NCBI GenBank assembly: GCA_965661085.1
Contig: CBFIDA010000007.1
Coordinates: 1 to 64,000 of the forward strand
DNA length: 64,000 bases
DNA from: CBFIDA01 sp965661085
GTDB lineage: Bacteria > Pseudomonadota > Gammaproteobacteria > Comchoanobacterales > Comchoanobacteraceae
Direction of reading: 5' to 3'
Part shown: one piece after another, positions 45,371 to 54,440 of the stretch
Numbering within the stretch: the first letter of the stretch is position 1
How the letters are laid out: each line of letters opens with the position of its first letter
Position numbers and translations under genes: made by a program
The notes under the pieces: model-generated
What the model saw: the letters and a program-made list of their open reading frames with translations, nothing else
What the model was told of the DNA's origin: nothing
Database searches by the model: none

Positions 45371-45784
45371 CTACTGGGGGGGGGCTTTCGTCTTGTTTTG
45401 GTCGGTGTCGCAACCATCGGATTGAATGATTGTATTGTCTTTGTCTAAGGTGATCAAACAGTGATCGGTCCCTTTGACCGCAAAGATCTGGTCTTGGTCA
45501 CTTTGCTTGCATTGTTCTAATTTTTTCCCAACCAAGGCGATATGGACACACATGTTGGGGTTTTTGCTGAGATATTCTGGTTTGATTTCAATCTTTACAG
45601 GTTCGGGCATGTTGATGTCAACGGTGCCTTCAGCAGCCAACTGACTGCAATCATTGGACTCGACTGTCAGATTGGTCTCGATGCGGTAGCTGATGCCACA
45701 GCTGGGAGATTCATTTCTGATGGTGAGGCCCAACGCATTGAGTGTCAGAAGTAGAAATAGGGCTGCTGTGGTGACAGATTTCAT
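45371..45784 (-). CDS. Exported protein of unknown function
   Basis: This 137-residue protein begins with a clear signal peptide (MKSVTTAALFLLLTLNALG) and continues as a hydrophilic domain with about seven cysteines (SPSCGISYRI, NDCSQLAAEG, MCVHIALVGKKLEQC, DHCLITLD, DGCDTD), which suggests disulfide bonds in the periplasm. The family is not recognised. ATG 45784 is chosen by the signal peptide; the longer frame upstream is unlikely. It lies upstream of metG on the same strand with a 60-base gap, and diverges from mrp. Confidence 0.7.
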   Translation of the reverse strand: MKSVTTAALFLLLTLNALGLTIRNESPSCGISYRIETNLTVESNDCSQLAAEGTVDINMPEPVKIEIKPEYLSKNPNMCVHIALVGKKLEQCKQSDQDQIFAVKGTDHCLITLDKDNTIIQSDGCDTDQNKTKAPPQ

Positions 45785-45931
45785 GAACTGGACGTATTTA
45801 GACAAAGCATGATTCTGCCCTATTTTTCTGAAAAAGTCTAGTTTTTTCTTGATGCGAAGGCTGTGATTCTTGGTTTTAATGTGGTCGTGCCCAATATGGC
45901 ATGCGTCAACCATGGTTTCAGGTGTCTGGGC

Positions 45932-45953
45932 GACATGCCGCATGTGGCATGTC
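45932..45953. repeat. Inverted repeat GACATGCC/GGCATGTC
   Basis: GACATGCC (45932-45939) and GGCATGTC (45946-45953) surround a 6-base loop in the gap between the divergent exported-protein gene and mrp. It lies directly before the probable mrp promoter (TTGAAA at 45956, TAATTT at 45979), so it could be an operator or part of the GCATG inverted-repeat family. Confidence 0.6.
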
Positions 45954-45955
45954 AC

Positions 45956-45984
45956 TTGAAATTGTCAAAGAACGGTGTTAATTT
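45956..45984 (+). promoter_or_regulatory. Probable promoter of mrp-dcd
   Basis: TTGAAA (45956-45961), 17 bases and TAATTT (45979-45984) are placed 35 bases before the mrp start. The match to consensus is moderate. Confidence 0.4.
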
Positions 45985-46019
45985 GGGATCACGATTTTTG
46001 TCAAAAAGTGGTTTTCTTC

Positions 46020-47105
46020 ATGAATTTAGGTCAGATTAAAGACTGGGTTGGTGCGCAAGTTGCACCCCACGGGTATGACACACTCGATGCCGTACATGCA
46101 CGTGTTGTCGTGCAGCATGACGATCAGCTGTGTGTTGACATTCACCTCAGTTATCCCTGTGGTGATCAGGGCGCGTGGTGTGAAGCATTGGCCAAGCAAT
46201 TGCGTCAAACTTTCGGGTGTGCCATGCCCGTTGAAGTGACAGTGAAACAAGCCATTCGCGCGCGCGCTTTCGGCAGTGCTGCCAAGCGCCATGCACAAGT
46301 ACGCAATGTGATTGCTGTGGGTGCTGGCAAAGGTGGCGTAGGCAAATCCACGGTGGCTGTACGGATGACCGAAGCGTTGTCTGCTCTGGGTGCCTCGGTG
46401 GGTCTTTTGGATGCAGATGTTTATGGCCCCAATGTGGCACATTTGTTGGGTCAAAAGTCTCCAGGTGAAAGTGCCCAGACCACAGATCTAAAGCCTGCAA
46501 TGATCCGTGGTATGGCAGTGTTGTCTTTGGGGCAATGGGTCGCACGCTCCGATGCCATTGCATGGCGAGGTCCCATGGTGGGCAAGGTGCTTGAGCAAAT
46601 GTATCATGGTGCAGATTGGCCTGATTTGGATTATCTGATTGTGGATTTGCCCCCCGGCACGGGTGATGCCATCATCACCATGGGTAAAAAGTTGCCGTTG
46701 ACGGCAGCCATTGTTGTGACCACGCCACAAACTGTGGCCTGTATGGACGCTCAAAAAGCCGTGTCCATGTTCGAAAAAATGCAGGTGCCAGTTTTGGGTT
46801 TTGTCAACAACATGTCGCGGTATCAATGCGAAGTGTGCCATCATGAGCAAAAGATTTTCATGGGGTTGTCTGAGTCAGATTTGGCCGACATGCTGCAGGT
46901 GCCGTGTTTGGTTGACCTGCCATTGCAGCAACAATTGGCTTTGTGCAATGAACAGGGTGCGCCGCTTGATGCCTCGCAGCATGACGCAACATTGGTCGAT
47001 GGTTTTGCGCAATTGGCACGTCAGGTCACTTTGGCATTGTGTTCGATGAAAAAAGATTATAGTCTGAATATGCCCAAAGTTGAAGTACAGCAATTGGATC
47101 GTTAA
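46020..47105 (+). CDS. apbC: Mrp/ApbC iron-sulfur cluster carrier ATPase
   Basis: Mrp/ApbC is a P-loop NTPase that binds and hands over [4Fe-4S] clusters. The deviant Walker A GAGKGGVGKSTVAVRM (about residues 99-114), DADVYGPN, and IVDLPPGTGDA are family motifs. The cluster-binding cysteines are in RYQCEVCHHE near the C-terminus. The N-terminal ~85 residues form the DUF59/MIP18-like domain. Length 361 is normal. In many gammaproteobacteria apbC sits next to metG and dcd, as here: metG nearby and dcd 14 bases downstream. Confidence 0.95.
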   Translation: MNLGQIKDWVGAQVAPHGYDTLDAVHARVVVQHDDQLCVDIHLSYPCGDQGAWCEALAKQLRQTFGCAMPVEVTVKQAIRARAFGSAAKRHAQVRNVIAVGAGKGGVGKSTVAVRMTEALSALGASVGLLDADVYGPNVAHLLGQKSPGESAQTTDLKPAMIRGMAVLSLGQWVARSDAIAWRGPMVGKVLEQMYHGADWPDLDYLIVDLPPGTGDAIITMGKKLPLTAAIVVTTPQTVACMDAQKAVSMFEKMQVPVLGFVNNMSRYQCEVCHHEQKIFMGLSESDLADMLQVPCLVDLPLQQQLALCNEQGAPLDASQHDATLVDGFAQLARQVTLALCSMKKDYSLNMPKVEVQQLDR

Positions 47106-47119
47106 ATAAGGAGCATGCC

Positions 47120-47686
47120 ATGGCCATTCTATCAGACCTTGCAATCAAAAAATTGTGTGACGCAAAAAACATGATTGCACCCTTCCATGATGCGCAGGTC
47201 CGTACCCTTGAGGACAGCAAAATCATTTCTTATGGCTTATCAAGTTTTGGGTACGATGTGCGCTGTGCCAATGAGTTCAAAGTTTTCACCAATCTGAATT
47301 CCACCATCGTTGATCCCAAGCAATTTGATGAGCGTAATTTTGTGTCATTTGAAAGTGATGTGTGTGTCATTCCCCCCAACTCATTTGCTTTGGCCAGGAC
47401 AGTGGAGCGTTTTTCTATTCCTCGTGATGTCTTGGTGGTGTGTTTGGGTAAATCGACCTATGCGCGGTGCGGCATCATCGTCAATGTGACGCCACTGGAG
47501 CCAGAATGGGAAGGGTACGTCACCCTAGAGTTCTCAAACACCACCAATTTGCCTGCAAAAATATACGCCAATGAAGGTTGTGCACAATTGGTTTTCTTTC
47601 AGTCTGACGAAGCTTGTGATGTGTCGTACAAAGATCGTGCTGGCAAATACCAGGGTCAAGTTGGCGTCACATTGCCACAAGTGTGA
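47120..47686 (+). CDS. dcd: dCTP deaminase
   Basis: Dcd deaminates dCTP to dUTP for thymidylate synthesis. The trimeric dUTPase-like fold shows SSFGYDVRCANEF at about residues 39-51, the catalytic motif LGKSTYARCGIIVNVTPLEPEW (family sequence split at the catalytic Glu), and NEGCAQLVFFQ. Length 188 is typical. AAGGAG precedes the ATG. It is the second gene of the mrp-dcd pair. Confidence 0.96.
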   Translation: MAILSDLAIKKLCDAKNMIAPFHDAQVRTLEDSKIISYGLSSFGYDVRCANEFKVFTNLNSTIVDPKQFDERNFVSFESDVCVIPPNSFALARTVERFSIPRDVLVVCLGKSTYARCGIIVNVTPLEPEWEGYVTLEFSNTTNLPAKIYANEGCAQLVFFQSDEACDVSYKDRAGKYQGQVGVTLPQV

Positions 47687-47738
47687 TGAAAGATTCAGAT
47701 TGATTTGATCATCTGACAGCGTCAGTGATTGGAATGGA

Positions 47739-48188
47739 TCATGCCTCGGCCAAAGCTTTTTCTTGTGTTTCAGACTGTGTGGTTTGTTTTAGGCGATCGT
47801 ATTGTTTCAGATAAAATGCGTTGACGCGGTTTTTCAGTGATTTTCCAGCTTTAAAGTGCGGGCGGAATTTGCCAATTGTTTTAACTTTTTCACCTGTTCT
47901 TGGGTTGTGGGCTGTGCGAGCACCAAGGAAGCGAATTTCCCAGGTACCAAAGCCACGAATCTCGATGCGTGAGCCTTTGATTAGGGATTCAGACAAAATG
48001 TCGATCAAGGCATGGGTGGCATAATTGGCTTCTTTGGCAGACATTTCAGTGCTGACGGATTCCATCAGAGTGGCCAAATCAGAGCGTGTGAGGCTGTTTT
48101 GAGCACTGTAGTGTCCGCGACTGAGGCCATTTTGAATCATCTCAATTAACTTGGGGTTGACTTCTGCCGTCATCGGTTGTGTGCTCAT
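47739..48188 (-). CDS. ihfB: Integration host factor beta-like DNA-bending protein
   Basis: This HU/IHF-family protein bends DNA. The core (about residues 31-122) has RSDLATLMESVS at the N-terminal helices, IEIRGFGTWEIR and the arm NPRTGEKVKT, with the proline-containing tip region seen in RTAHNPRTG, and ends with KFRPHFKAGKSLKNRVN, the pattern of IHF-beta. With 149 residues it is half again as long as IhfB (94), due to a 30-residue N-terminal extension and a Gln/Glu-rich C-terminal tail of about 27 residues. Whether it pairs with an IHF-alpha is not visible here. Confidence 0.85.
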   Translation of the reverse strand: MSTQPMTAEVNPKLIEMIQNGLSRGHYSAQNSLTRSDLATLMESVSTEMSAKEANYATHALIDILSESLIKGSRIEIRGFGTWEIRFLGARTAHNPRTGEKVKTIGKFRPHFKAGKSLKNRVNAFYLKQYDRLKQTTQSETQEKALAEA

Positions 48189-48276
48189 GATATGATCCTA
48201 TGATTGAGATGCCTTTTGCAGAGACATCGAGTTGGCCAAAAATACAAACCAAAAGGTTGTAAACATTTAAGCCTCC

Positions 48277-48306
48277 ATAATATGATTTAAGTTCATGAAT
48301 TGTCAA
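48277..48306 (-). promoter_or_regulatory. Promoter of ihfB
   Basis: On the minus strand a perfect TTGACA (48306-48301), 18 bases and TATTAT (48282-48277) lie about 90 bases before the ihfB start. The leader between them is AT-rich. Confidence 0.6.
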
Positions 48307-48399
48307 GATGTTTCTTGGTTTGTGTTGCCAGATGCGCGATGCGTGAGAGATGCGCCATGGCTGTGTGAGCTTCTATGGTGTGTGGCGATCGATGTCACC

Positions 48400-49146
48400 T
48401 TAACTCGATTGCTGGGTATTTGGAAAATGTTGCGCAATCATTTTTTTTACAAAAGGTACGGAGATCAATTTTTTTTCTTGCAAAGATTTTGCATCCAAGA
48501 TGTTCAACAAATCAAAAAGGGTTTTGCTGTCGCGCGTGACATGGTGCAGCATGTATTGTATGGCATCATCACCCATGGGTATTTGCCGATATTTTGCACG
48601 TATTTTAAAGGCCTCGATCAAATCTTGTTCTTGCAATGTCTGCATTTGATAACACGTACCAGACGCCAAGCGTGAGCGTGTTTCGACGCGGCGACAGTCG
48701 AGTTGATGAATGTTTTGACTGCTGCTGACAATGATTTTAGAGGTGGTGTTTTCTTCAATGGCATTCAAGCAACAAAAAAAGTGTTCTTCCCATGCACCCT
48801 GATCAGGAATGGCATCGATGTTGTCGAGACACAATAAATCATAGTGCTCGAGCTGTTCTAGCACAGCCGGGTTCAGTTGTTCAATGGCATCGAAGGAGAC
48901 ATAAAAAGCACTTTTGCCCATGTTGTTCATATAATGTGCTGCAGCTTGAAGCAGATGGGACTTGCCCGTGCCGTTTTTACCCCAGATGAAAAACAATTGA
49001 TCCTCAACAGTCTGGGTGGGCGCCAAAAAGTTACGCAGGGCGTGGAGTGTGTCACTGTTTTGACCTTCAATGAACGTTTGAAAGATGCATTCGGCCCTTA
49101 AGTTGAGTGGCAATGTTTTTTGTTGTGTGCTGGCTTTCTGTGTCAT
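48400..49146 (-). CDS. hda: DnaA-related initiation regulator Hda
   Basis: Hda is an AAA+ protein that, with the loaded sliding clamp, stimulates hydrolysis of DnaA-ATP and so prevents re-initiation. Walker A is WGKNGTGKSHLL (about residues 54-65) and Walker B is LLCLDNID. A clamp-binding-like motif QKTLPLNL sits near the N-terminus (residues 9-16). Length 248 is normal for Hda (233 in E. coli); the DnaA DNA-binding domain is absent. It starts 7 bases after a DUF2066 gene, the usual gammaproteobacterial linkage. Confidence 0.93.
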   Translation of the reverse strand: MTQKASTQQKTLPLNLRAECIFQTFIEGQNSDTLHALRNFLAPTQTVEDQLFFIWGKNGTGKSHLLQAAAHYMNNMGKSAFYVSFDAIEQLNPAVLEQLEHYDLLCLDNIDAIPDQGAWEEHFFCCLNAIEENTTSKIIVSSSQNIHQLDCRRVETRSRLASGTCYQMQTLQEQDLIEAFKIRAKYRQIPMGDDAIQYMLHHVTRDSKTLFDLLNILDAKSLQEKKLISVPFVKKMIAQHFPNTQQSS

Positions 49147-49153
49147 GGTGTGC

Positions 49154-50185
49154 CTAATGGGTTGGGCTGAGCCATCTTAAAGGCAGCGCGTGTTCTGGGG
49201 AGTTGGTTTCTGTGTCCAAGCTGAATTTTGGATCTTTGCGAATGCGGGCCTCAAATGCCTCGCTGTCACCCATGCGCAACGCTTCGAGCAACAAACTGTC
49301 ATGCTCGATTTTTTTCACTTTGATGTCTGACAAGGCAGCGAAGTGTTGAAGATGTTCGACAATCTCACTCATTTGTTGCAAATTTTGGACAGGTTGTATC
49401 AATAATTGTATCGGCTGTGAGGCGATTTGGGTTGGGTGTTGCATGTCTTTGTTGACGAAATGATCAATGGTGTGGTTGAGGCCTTTTTGCAACCCTTCCG
49501 AGACGGTATCCTGCTGATTGGTCCATTTGAAAGTATCGCCTTCGTCGATGAGCATCCAGGTGCTTTGTTTGTGTTGGTCATCAATGACGCCAAGCAGCAC
49601 GTAGGTGGCATGATAACGTTCAGAAGCTTGTTTGATGTGGTCCAGAGTGGGTGCAAAAGCACCATGGCTGTCAGTCACTTGTTCCATATCCTGCAAATCA
49701 AGGGTGGGCAGTTGAAGTGCCAGGCCACGGCGATGGCTGATGGTTTTGTATTGTTCAACCAGCTCAGGGAATTGGTGCATGGGTTGAGCATTGCCATGTT
49801 GTTGCACAAAAATCCAGGTTAAAACTTGAGGGCGGTTGGTAGACCAAAAGTGAACCCCCAGTTGATTGAAGATATTTTTCACTGCCGGAATGTTGAATTT
49901 GAATTGCAAACAACGTGAGGCATTGTGTTGGGAAGATACACAGGGTCGGTAATGGTATGTGGCAAGGTATTGAGCAGGTTTGGTGGTGCGCAAGGCATCA
50001 GACTGGGCAATGATGTCTGCACTGCCAGACCAACGTACCAACATGGCCTGCCAGGCTTGTTGCATGGTGTGATCTAGAGAGGTGAGTTCAGGTAAGATGA
50101 TGGTGCTTTGATCCTGATGCATGGCCAAAGTCATCACAGACATCAGGCACGCAAACACTGAAGCCAAAACTTTATTGGGCGTCAT
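49154..50185 (-). CDS. DUF2066 domain protein, exported
   Basis: This 343-residue protein has an N-terminal signal sequence (VLASVFACLMSVMTLA) and a domain like DUF2066 (AMLVRWSGSADIIA and AQYLATYHY near the start, then a long region with VLLGVIDD). It is probably located in the periplasm. The function of DUF2066 is unknown; in gammaproteobacteria the gene commonly precedes hda, as here with a 7-base gap. Cys residues at VSSQHNASRC and RPCV could pair. The ATG at 50185 is chosen over a TTG further upstream. Confidence 0.8.
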   Translation of the reverse strand: MTPNKVLASVFACLMSVMTLAMHQDQSTIILPELTSLDHTMQQAWQAMLVRWSGSADIIAQSDALRTTKPAQYLATYHYRPCVSSQHNASRCLQFKFNIPAVKNIFNQLGVHFWSTNRPQVLTWIFVQQHGNAQPMHQFPELVEQYKTISHRRGLALQLPTLDLQDMEQVTDSHGAFAPTLDHIKQASERYHATYVLLGVIDDQHKQSTWMLIDEGDTFKWTNQQDTVSEGLQKGLNHTIDHFVNKDMQHPTQIASQPIQLLIQPVQNLQQMSEIVEHLQHFAALSDIKVKKIEHDSLLLEALRMGDSEAFEARIRKDPKFSLDTETNSPEHALPLRWLSPTH

Positions 50186-50367
50186 GGGGCGACCATCCAA
50201 GATAAAACCATTTTATATTTTATGTCTTTTTTTGGGGATGTTCTAGGTTTTTTGTCTTGGGGGTGATGTAAAAGAATTTTACCTTACTTTGCACGACGCG
50301 AATAAAGTCTCATAAAAGAATTTAAGGCAAAACAATATTCAAAAAAAAGACTAAATGTAAAATAAAT

Positions 50368-50396
50368 TTGACATTGGGGGTTTTTTGTTTTACTAT
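50368..50396 (+). promoter_or_regulatory. Strong promoter of the 718-residue membrane protein gene
   Basis: A perfect TTGACA (50368-50373), 17 bases and TACTAT (50391-50396) are followed by an AT-rich leader and two ribosome-binding-site-like stretches (AAGG before ATG 50433, AGGAG before ATG 50455). Confidence 0.65.
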
Positions 50397-50491
50397 GATG
50401 AAGTCTCGATCGATTTATTTGATCTTTCAAGGATGAAAAAAGGAGACAAGGAGCATGGTCGTTTTCTGTCCAATATACATCGGTTTTCTGT

Positions 50492-52648
50492 GTGCTTGTT
50501 GGTGCTGTGGATGTCCCAGCCTATCAAGATTATGCCTCATGGGTGCCACTGTATGCTCTGGCCTTCATCCTGTTCGTTTCTCAACTGTATGCCATCGGAG
50601 GGCTCAGTATGATTCAACAGTACACCACACATCAAGTGGCCAAAATTTATGATTTTGGTCTGGAGTCGACCCAAAATCAATTCAAGTCTCTTGCGAACAA
50701 CTGCAAAGCACGCATCATCGGCGGCAATGTTCAGATTTCGGCAAGTGAACGTAAGCATTTGTCAAAGCTGATGCTCACGATGCATGCGTATGGTTTTCAT
50801 GCCGAACGATTGTTGTTGTCTCAGCAATTTGATCTCGCATTTGGTGTGGATGGCGCACTTTCTTTTGGGGAAATGGCGCCAGAAGAACACATCATGCATC
50901 TTCAGCCAGGTGCTGTGCAATCTGAGCAAGCGGTGGCATGGCTTCAAAGCTTATTGTCTCATGCGTCGACAAACGCATCTGAAGTGCATCGGTTGTCTGA
51001 TTACATCGATCCCATCAAGCCAGGCACACGGTCACAAAGTATTGTGTTGACCTCTGACGTGGCGCGATTGGAGATGCTGAAAGGCAACTTGATGGTGGGT
51101 TTAAAGCGCATGATTGCTGCCCGCACGCACGCCGCATTCACGAAGAATGTGGGTGAAGTTCTGAAAGACAACTTTGATCAACAGCTGTTTTGCAACCATG
51201 CTTACATCATGAAGGCTGCGATACAGGAGTTGGCACCCGTGTCTGGTGTGTCCTCGCATCAGGAATTGGCACTAAAAACAATGCTGGACACCAGCATTGA
51301 TGCAATGATGGCATTGGCCAACGATTTGCCTGAGACACACTTTATGTATGGCATCACAATTTTTTCAGATCCAGATCAGTTGCCACAAATGTTGGCCAAA
51401 GATTGGATGGCATCCAGTCAGCTCATGTCTTTGCCCAAGCCCCACGCCCTAGAGCAATACCCAGGATGGTATACCATGTCAGCTGAAAACGATCGCATGC
51501 TCAAAGTGTATGGAGATGGAAAGCATCAAGCGCTAAGCGTTGGGGGTGATGTACATCGTATCTCTTTTGTGTTTCCACAGTCTGTTTTTGATCATTTGCA
51601 CACAAAACTCAATCGAAGCATGCAGCGCATTGACGCAGTCAAGGCCAACCATTGGGTCATGCCCCAAAAGCAAGGTCGTGGTAAACCTTTGTCTGAAAAA
51701 GCACAACAAGATGCGCAGGAAGCTTATAAATTTTTTCAGCGCTACCAAACCATTTTGCAAACCATGCCTCAACAGATGCGTGCTTCATCGCATGTTTCAT
51801 TTGGTCAGGATACCGATCGCACCTTCAAACGATTTGTTAGATTCATGCGTGAAAGACAACGCCAACTCAAATCAGCACAAGCGCAACGCTGGATGGTTTC
51901 AACAGCAGAAGCAAATTTGATCAAAGACTATGATGTCGCCATTGAGTCTTTTCAATTTTACTTCATTTCCGCAAAACTGGCTGGCATCAATGATCCCATG
52001 CATCATGTGCATGGTTTTTTAGGCATGGACGCCAAACAATCACAGCATGGTTCATACAGCGACCGACAAGAGGCGATCACAAAAGCCGCACTGCAACAAC
52101 CTACCAAAGCTGTTCAGAAGGACCACAAAGCCATACAGGGCTTGGCCAAATCTAAAGAGACCCAACAGCCATCGTCAAAAAAAGCCAGTGTTGAATCTCA
52201 GGGGGCCAAAAAGGTCTCTCAAAAGGATTGGTTTACATGGCAAGAAGGCATGGTCAATCGGCATCAAGCGGCGCTCAGTAAACGATTTTGGTCTAGGTTG
52301 GATTTTCATGCCATGTTCTTGATCACCACCATGAGTCTTTTGTTGTGTGCCGACTTGATGGTCTTCAATTTGTTGTTTGTGTTGTGGCCCATTCCTTTGG
52401 TCTTTTTCGTCAGCGCCATGAGCCAGCATGTTGGTGAGGCTTATGAGAAGGTTTATGACAGACCAGAGACCGCATTGGGTGTGTTGCAAAAAATCAGCCC
52501 CAAAGTTGTGTCCGCAAAGGTGGTGAATCAAACTATGAAATTCAACAGGTTGGCAGCCCGCATCACAGGGCGTCCAGACGCCACACCTGCTGACGAAAAC
52601 ACGCATGCAGATGGTAGAGGGATGGCAACTGCGATTGCGGTTGAATGA
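50492..52648 (+). CDS. Unknown membrane protein of about 718 residues
   Basis: This long frame encodes an N-terminal membrane helix (WVPLYALAFILFVSQLYAI, about residues 17-36), a soluble domain of over 550 residues rich in His, Gln and Met, and near residues 610-645 a double hydrophobic segment (FLITTMSLLLCADLMVFN, then FVLWPIPLVFFVSAM). A Lys/Ser/Gln-rich linker (about 540-580) precedes it. The strong promoter upstream supports expression, but the frame itself has only GTG starts (50492, 50507) without a Shine-Dalgarno. The well-placed ATGs at 50433 and 50455 are in other frames, so the true N-terminus may involve a frameshift. I recognise no family. It could be a secretion-system component or envelope protein, but this is a guess. 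Confidence 0.7.
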   Translation: MLVGAVDVPAYQDYASWVPLYALAFILFVSQLYAIGGLSMIQQYTTHQVAKIYDFGLESTQNQFKSLANNCKARIIGGNVQISASERKHLSKLMLTMHAYGFHAERLLLSQQFDLAFGVDGALSFGEMAPEEHIMHLQPGAVQSEQAVAWLQSLLSHASTNASEVHRLSDYIDPIKPGTRSQSIVLTSDVARLEMLKGNLMVGLKRMIAARTHAAFTKNVGEVLKDNFDQQLFCNHAYIMKAAIQELAPVSGVSSHQELALKTMLDTSIDAMMALANDLPETHFMYGITIFSDPDQLPQMLAKDWMASSQLMSLPKPHALEQYPGWYTMSAENDRMLKVYGDGKHQALSVGGDVHRISFVFPQSVFDHLHTKLNRSMQRIDAVKANHWVMPQKQGRGKPLSEKAQQDAQEAYKFFQRYQTILQTMPQQMRASSHVSFGQDTDRTFKRFVRFMRERQRQLKSAQAQRWMVSTAEANLIKDYDVAIESFQFYFISAKLAGINDPMHHVHGFLGMDAKQSQHGSYSDRQEAITKAALQQPTKAVQKDHKAIQGLAKSKETQQPSSKKASVESQGAKKVSQKDWFTWQEGMVNRHQAALSKRFWSRLDFHAMFLITTMSLLLCADLMVFNLLFVLWPIPLVFFVSAMSQHVGEAYEKVYDRPETALGVLQKISPKVVSAKVVNQTMKFNRLAARITGRPDATPADENTHADGRGMATAIAVE

Positions 52649-52697
52649 CGTTGCCAAGATTGGTCAATTTTTAAGGGGTTTTTCTTGTTTGATTTTT

Positions 52698-52719
52698 CGT
52701 ATTGTGTTAATTTAATACG
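52698..52719 (+). terminator. Weak hairpin downstream of the 718-residue gene
   Basis: CGTATT (52698-52703) pairs with AATACG (52714-52719) around a 10-base loop, followed by GTTTTATT. It may act as an intrinsic terminator before dusA. Confidence 0.4.
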
Positions 52720-52758
52720 GTTTTATTCCGTGGTTTTTGATTTTCGAAAAGGGTTTGC

Positions 52759-53739
52759 ATGTCTGCTGTCGTACCAACCACATTGGCGGTTTCTGTCGCG
52801 CCCATGATGGCGTATACCGACACGTATTTCCGATCTTTGTTGGCCATTGTACATCCCCGTGCATTGCTCTATACGGAGATGATTCATGCCGATGCATTGA
52901 TGCGACCACCGCATTGGCGTGATGTGTTGGTGCGTGAGGCACGTCAAAAACATCTTGTCATCCAGCTGGGGGGCAGCTGTCCTGAAACGCTTGGTGGTGC
53001 TGCCAGACGTATTGCAAGTGTTGGCGGTTTCTCAGCCATCAACTTGAATGTTGGGTGTCCAAGCCCGAGGGTACAAGCGGGTCGCTTTGGGGCATGCCTG
53101 TTCACAGAGCCTCAATTGGTCGCAGACTGCGTGGCGTCGATGCAGGAGGCCAGTCAAATGATGGTCACCGTAAAAACACGTCTGGGAGTCGACAACATCG
53201 ATCATTATGACGATTTGACACGCTTCGTTGAAATCGTTGCAAAGCGTGGTTGTCGCACGTTCATCATACACGCGAGAAAAGCATGGTTGAAAGGCTTGAA
53301 CCCTGCCCAAAACCGAAGCATTCCGCCTCTGCATTACGATCGTGTTGCACAATTGGTCAAAGATTTTCCTACGCTGCAATTTGTGGTCAATGGCGGCATA
53401 CAGTATGACGATGTTTTGTCAGGGCAGCATGATCATTTCTCTGGGGTCATGCTTGGGCGATGTGTCTATGCTGACCCACTTGGTCTCAGTCGATTGAGAG
53501 ATGATGCCCCCACTGATATGGCAGCATTTCGTAACATGGTGGCCATGACATACTTGGCACACATGCAGCAATGGGGTTACACGCATGTGTCACCACGTTT
53601 GGTGATGCCATTGGTTTTGATCAGTAAAGGGTTTGCGGGTGCACGATCTGCGCGTGCGGCATGGGTTGAGTGGGGAAAAACACATGCCTCAATTGCCGCA
53701 ACTCAAAAACGTATTTTAATACCTTGTGTTTTGACCTGA
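52759..53739 (+). CDS. dusA: tRNA-dihydrouridine synthase A
   Basis: DusA reduces uridine to dihydrouridine at positions 20/20a in tRNA, using FMN and NADPH. Family marks are VAPMMAYTDTYFRSLLA near the N-terminus, YTEMIHADALMRP, INLNVGCPSPRVQAG with the catalytic-cysteine motif, and HARKAWLKGLNPAQNR, which is specific to the DusA subgroup. Length 326 is normal. AGGGT precedes the ATG. Confidence 0.96.
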   Translation: MSAVVPTTLAVSVAPMMAYTDTYFRSLLAIVHPRALLYTEMIHADALMRPPHWRDVLVREARQKHLVIQLGGSCPETLGGAARRIASVGGFSAINLNVGCPSPRVQAGRFGACLFTEPQLVADCVASMQEASQMMVTVKTRLGVDNIDHYDDLTRFVEIVAKRGCRTFIIHARKAWLKGLNPAQNRSIPPLHYDRVAQLVKDFPTLQFVVNGGIQYDDVLSGQHDHFSGVMLGRCVYADPLGLSRLRDDAPTDMAAFRNMVAMTYLAHMQQWGYTHVSPRLVMPLVLISKGFAGARSARAAWVEWGKTHASIAATQKRILIPCVLT

Positions 53740-53804
53740 TGATGCACATGTTGGCACGGCAGTTTTGACGGGATTCAAGGCATGATGTGGCATTTGATGT
53801 GGTG

Positions 53805-54425
53805 TCATGCTGTGCTTGGCATGGGTGAGCGCAGTTTGTATGCCAATTGTGCCAGACGTTTTCCCATGGCGACACACAAGCTTTTTTCATGTGGGCTCAA
53901 TTGGTGTTGGGTGTTGTTTTGACTCCAATGCGTGGCGCCATAAGGACTGCCACCAGTTTGCGTTTGATGTAAAGCTTGCTCCGTATAAGGCAGTCCAGCA
54001 TAAATCATGCCATGATGGATGCAAGGCAACATCATGGACAACAAGGTGCTTTCTTGTCCACCGTGTAAAGAACCTGTCGAGGTGAAGACGGTAAAGGGTT
54101 TGTTGACCATGGCACCAGAAAACCATGCAGGTCCGGTTTGGTCGAGAAAATATTTCAGGGGTGCTGCCATGTTACCAAAGTGGGTTGGGCTGCCCATGGC
54201 CAACCCATCACAGCGCTCAAAATCTTCTTGGGAGGCGTATGGCGCCCCCTGATCTGGAACGGCGGGACTGGTCTGTGCACTTGTGGCCGATACTTCTGGT
54301 ACGCAGCGCAGCACGGCTTCTGCAACACCCGTGCTTTCGATGCCAAGTGCAATGGCATTGGCCATGTTTTTGGTATGGCCGGTGGTGCTGTAATACAACA
54401 CCAAAATGTTTAAAGATTCGGTCAT
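53805..54425 (-). CDS. wrbA: NAD(P)H:quinone oxidoreductase WrbA
   Basis: WrbA is a tetrameric flavodoxin-like enzyme that reduces quinones in two-electron steps. The FMN phosphate-binding loop is YYSTTGHTKNMA (about residues 11-22), followed by GSPTHFGNMAAPLKYFLDQTG and FTSTGSLHGGQEST, both diagnostic. Length 206 is typical. ATG 54425 is chosen since GGGGA lies five bases upstream. It is monocistronic and convergent with dusA. Confidence 0.95.
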   Translation of the reverse strand: MTESLNILVLYYSTTGHTKNMANAIALGIESTGVAEAVLRCVPEVSATSAQTSPAVPDQGAPYASQEDFERCDGLAMGSPTHFGNMAAPLKYFLDQTGPAWFSGAMVNKPFTVFTSTGSLHGGQESTLLSMMLPCIHHGMIYAGLPYTEQALHQTQTGGSPYGATHWSQNNTQHQLSPHEKSLCVAMGKRLAQLAYKLRSPMPSTA

Positions 54426-54440
54426 CATGGTCCCCGTTGT

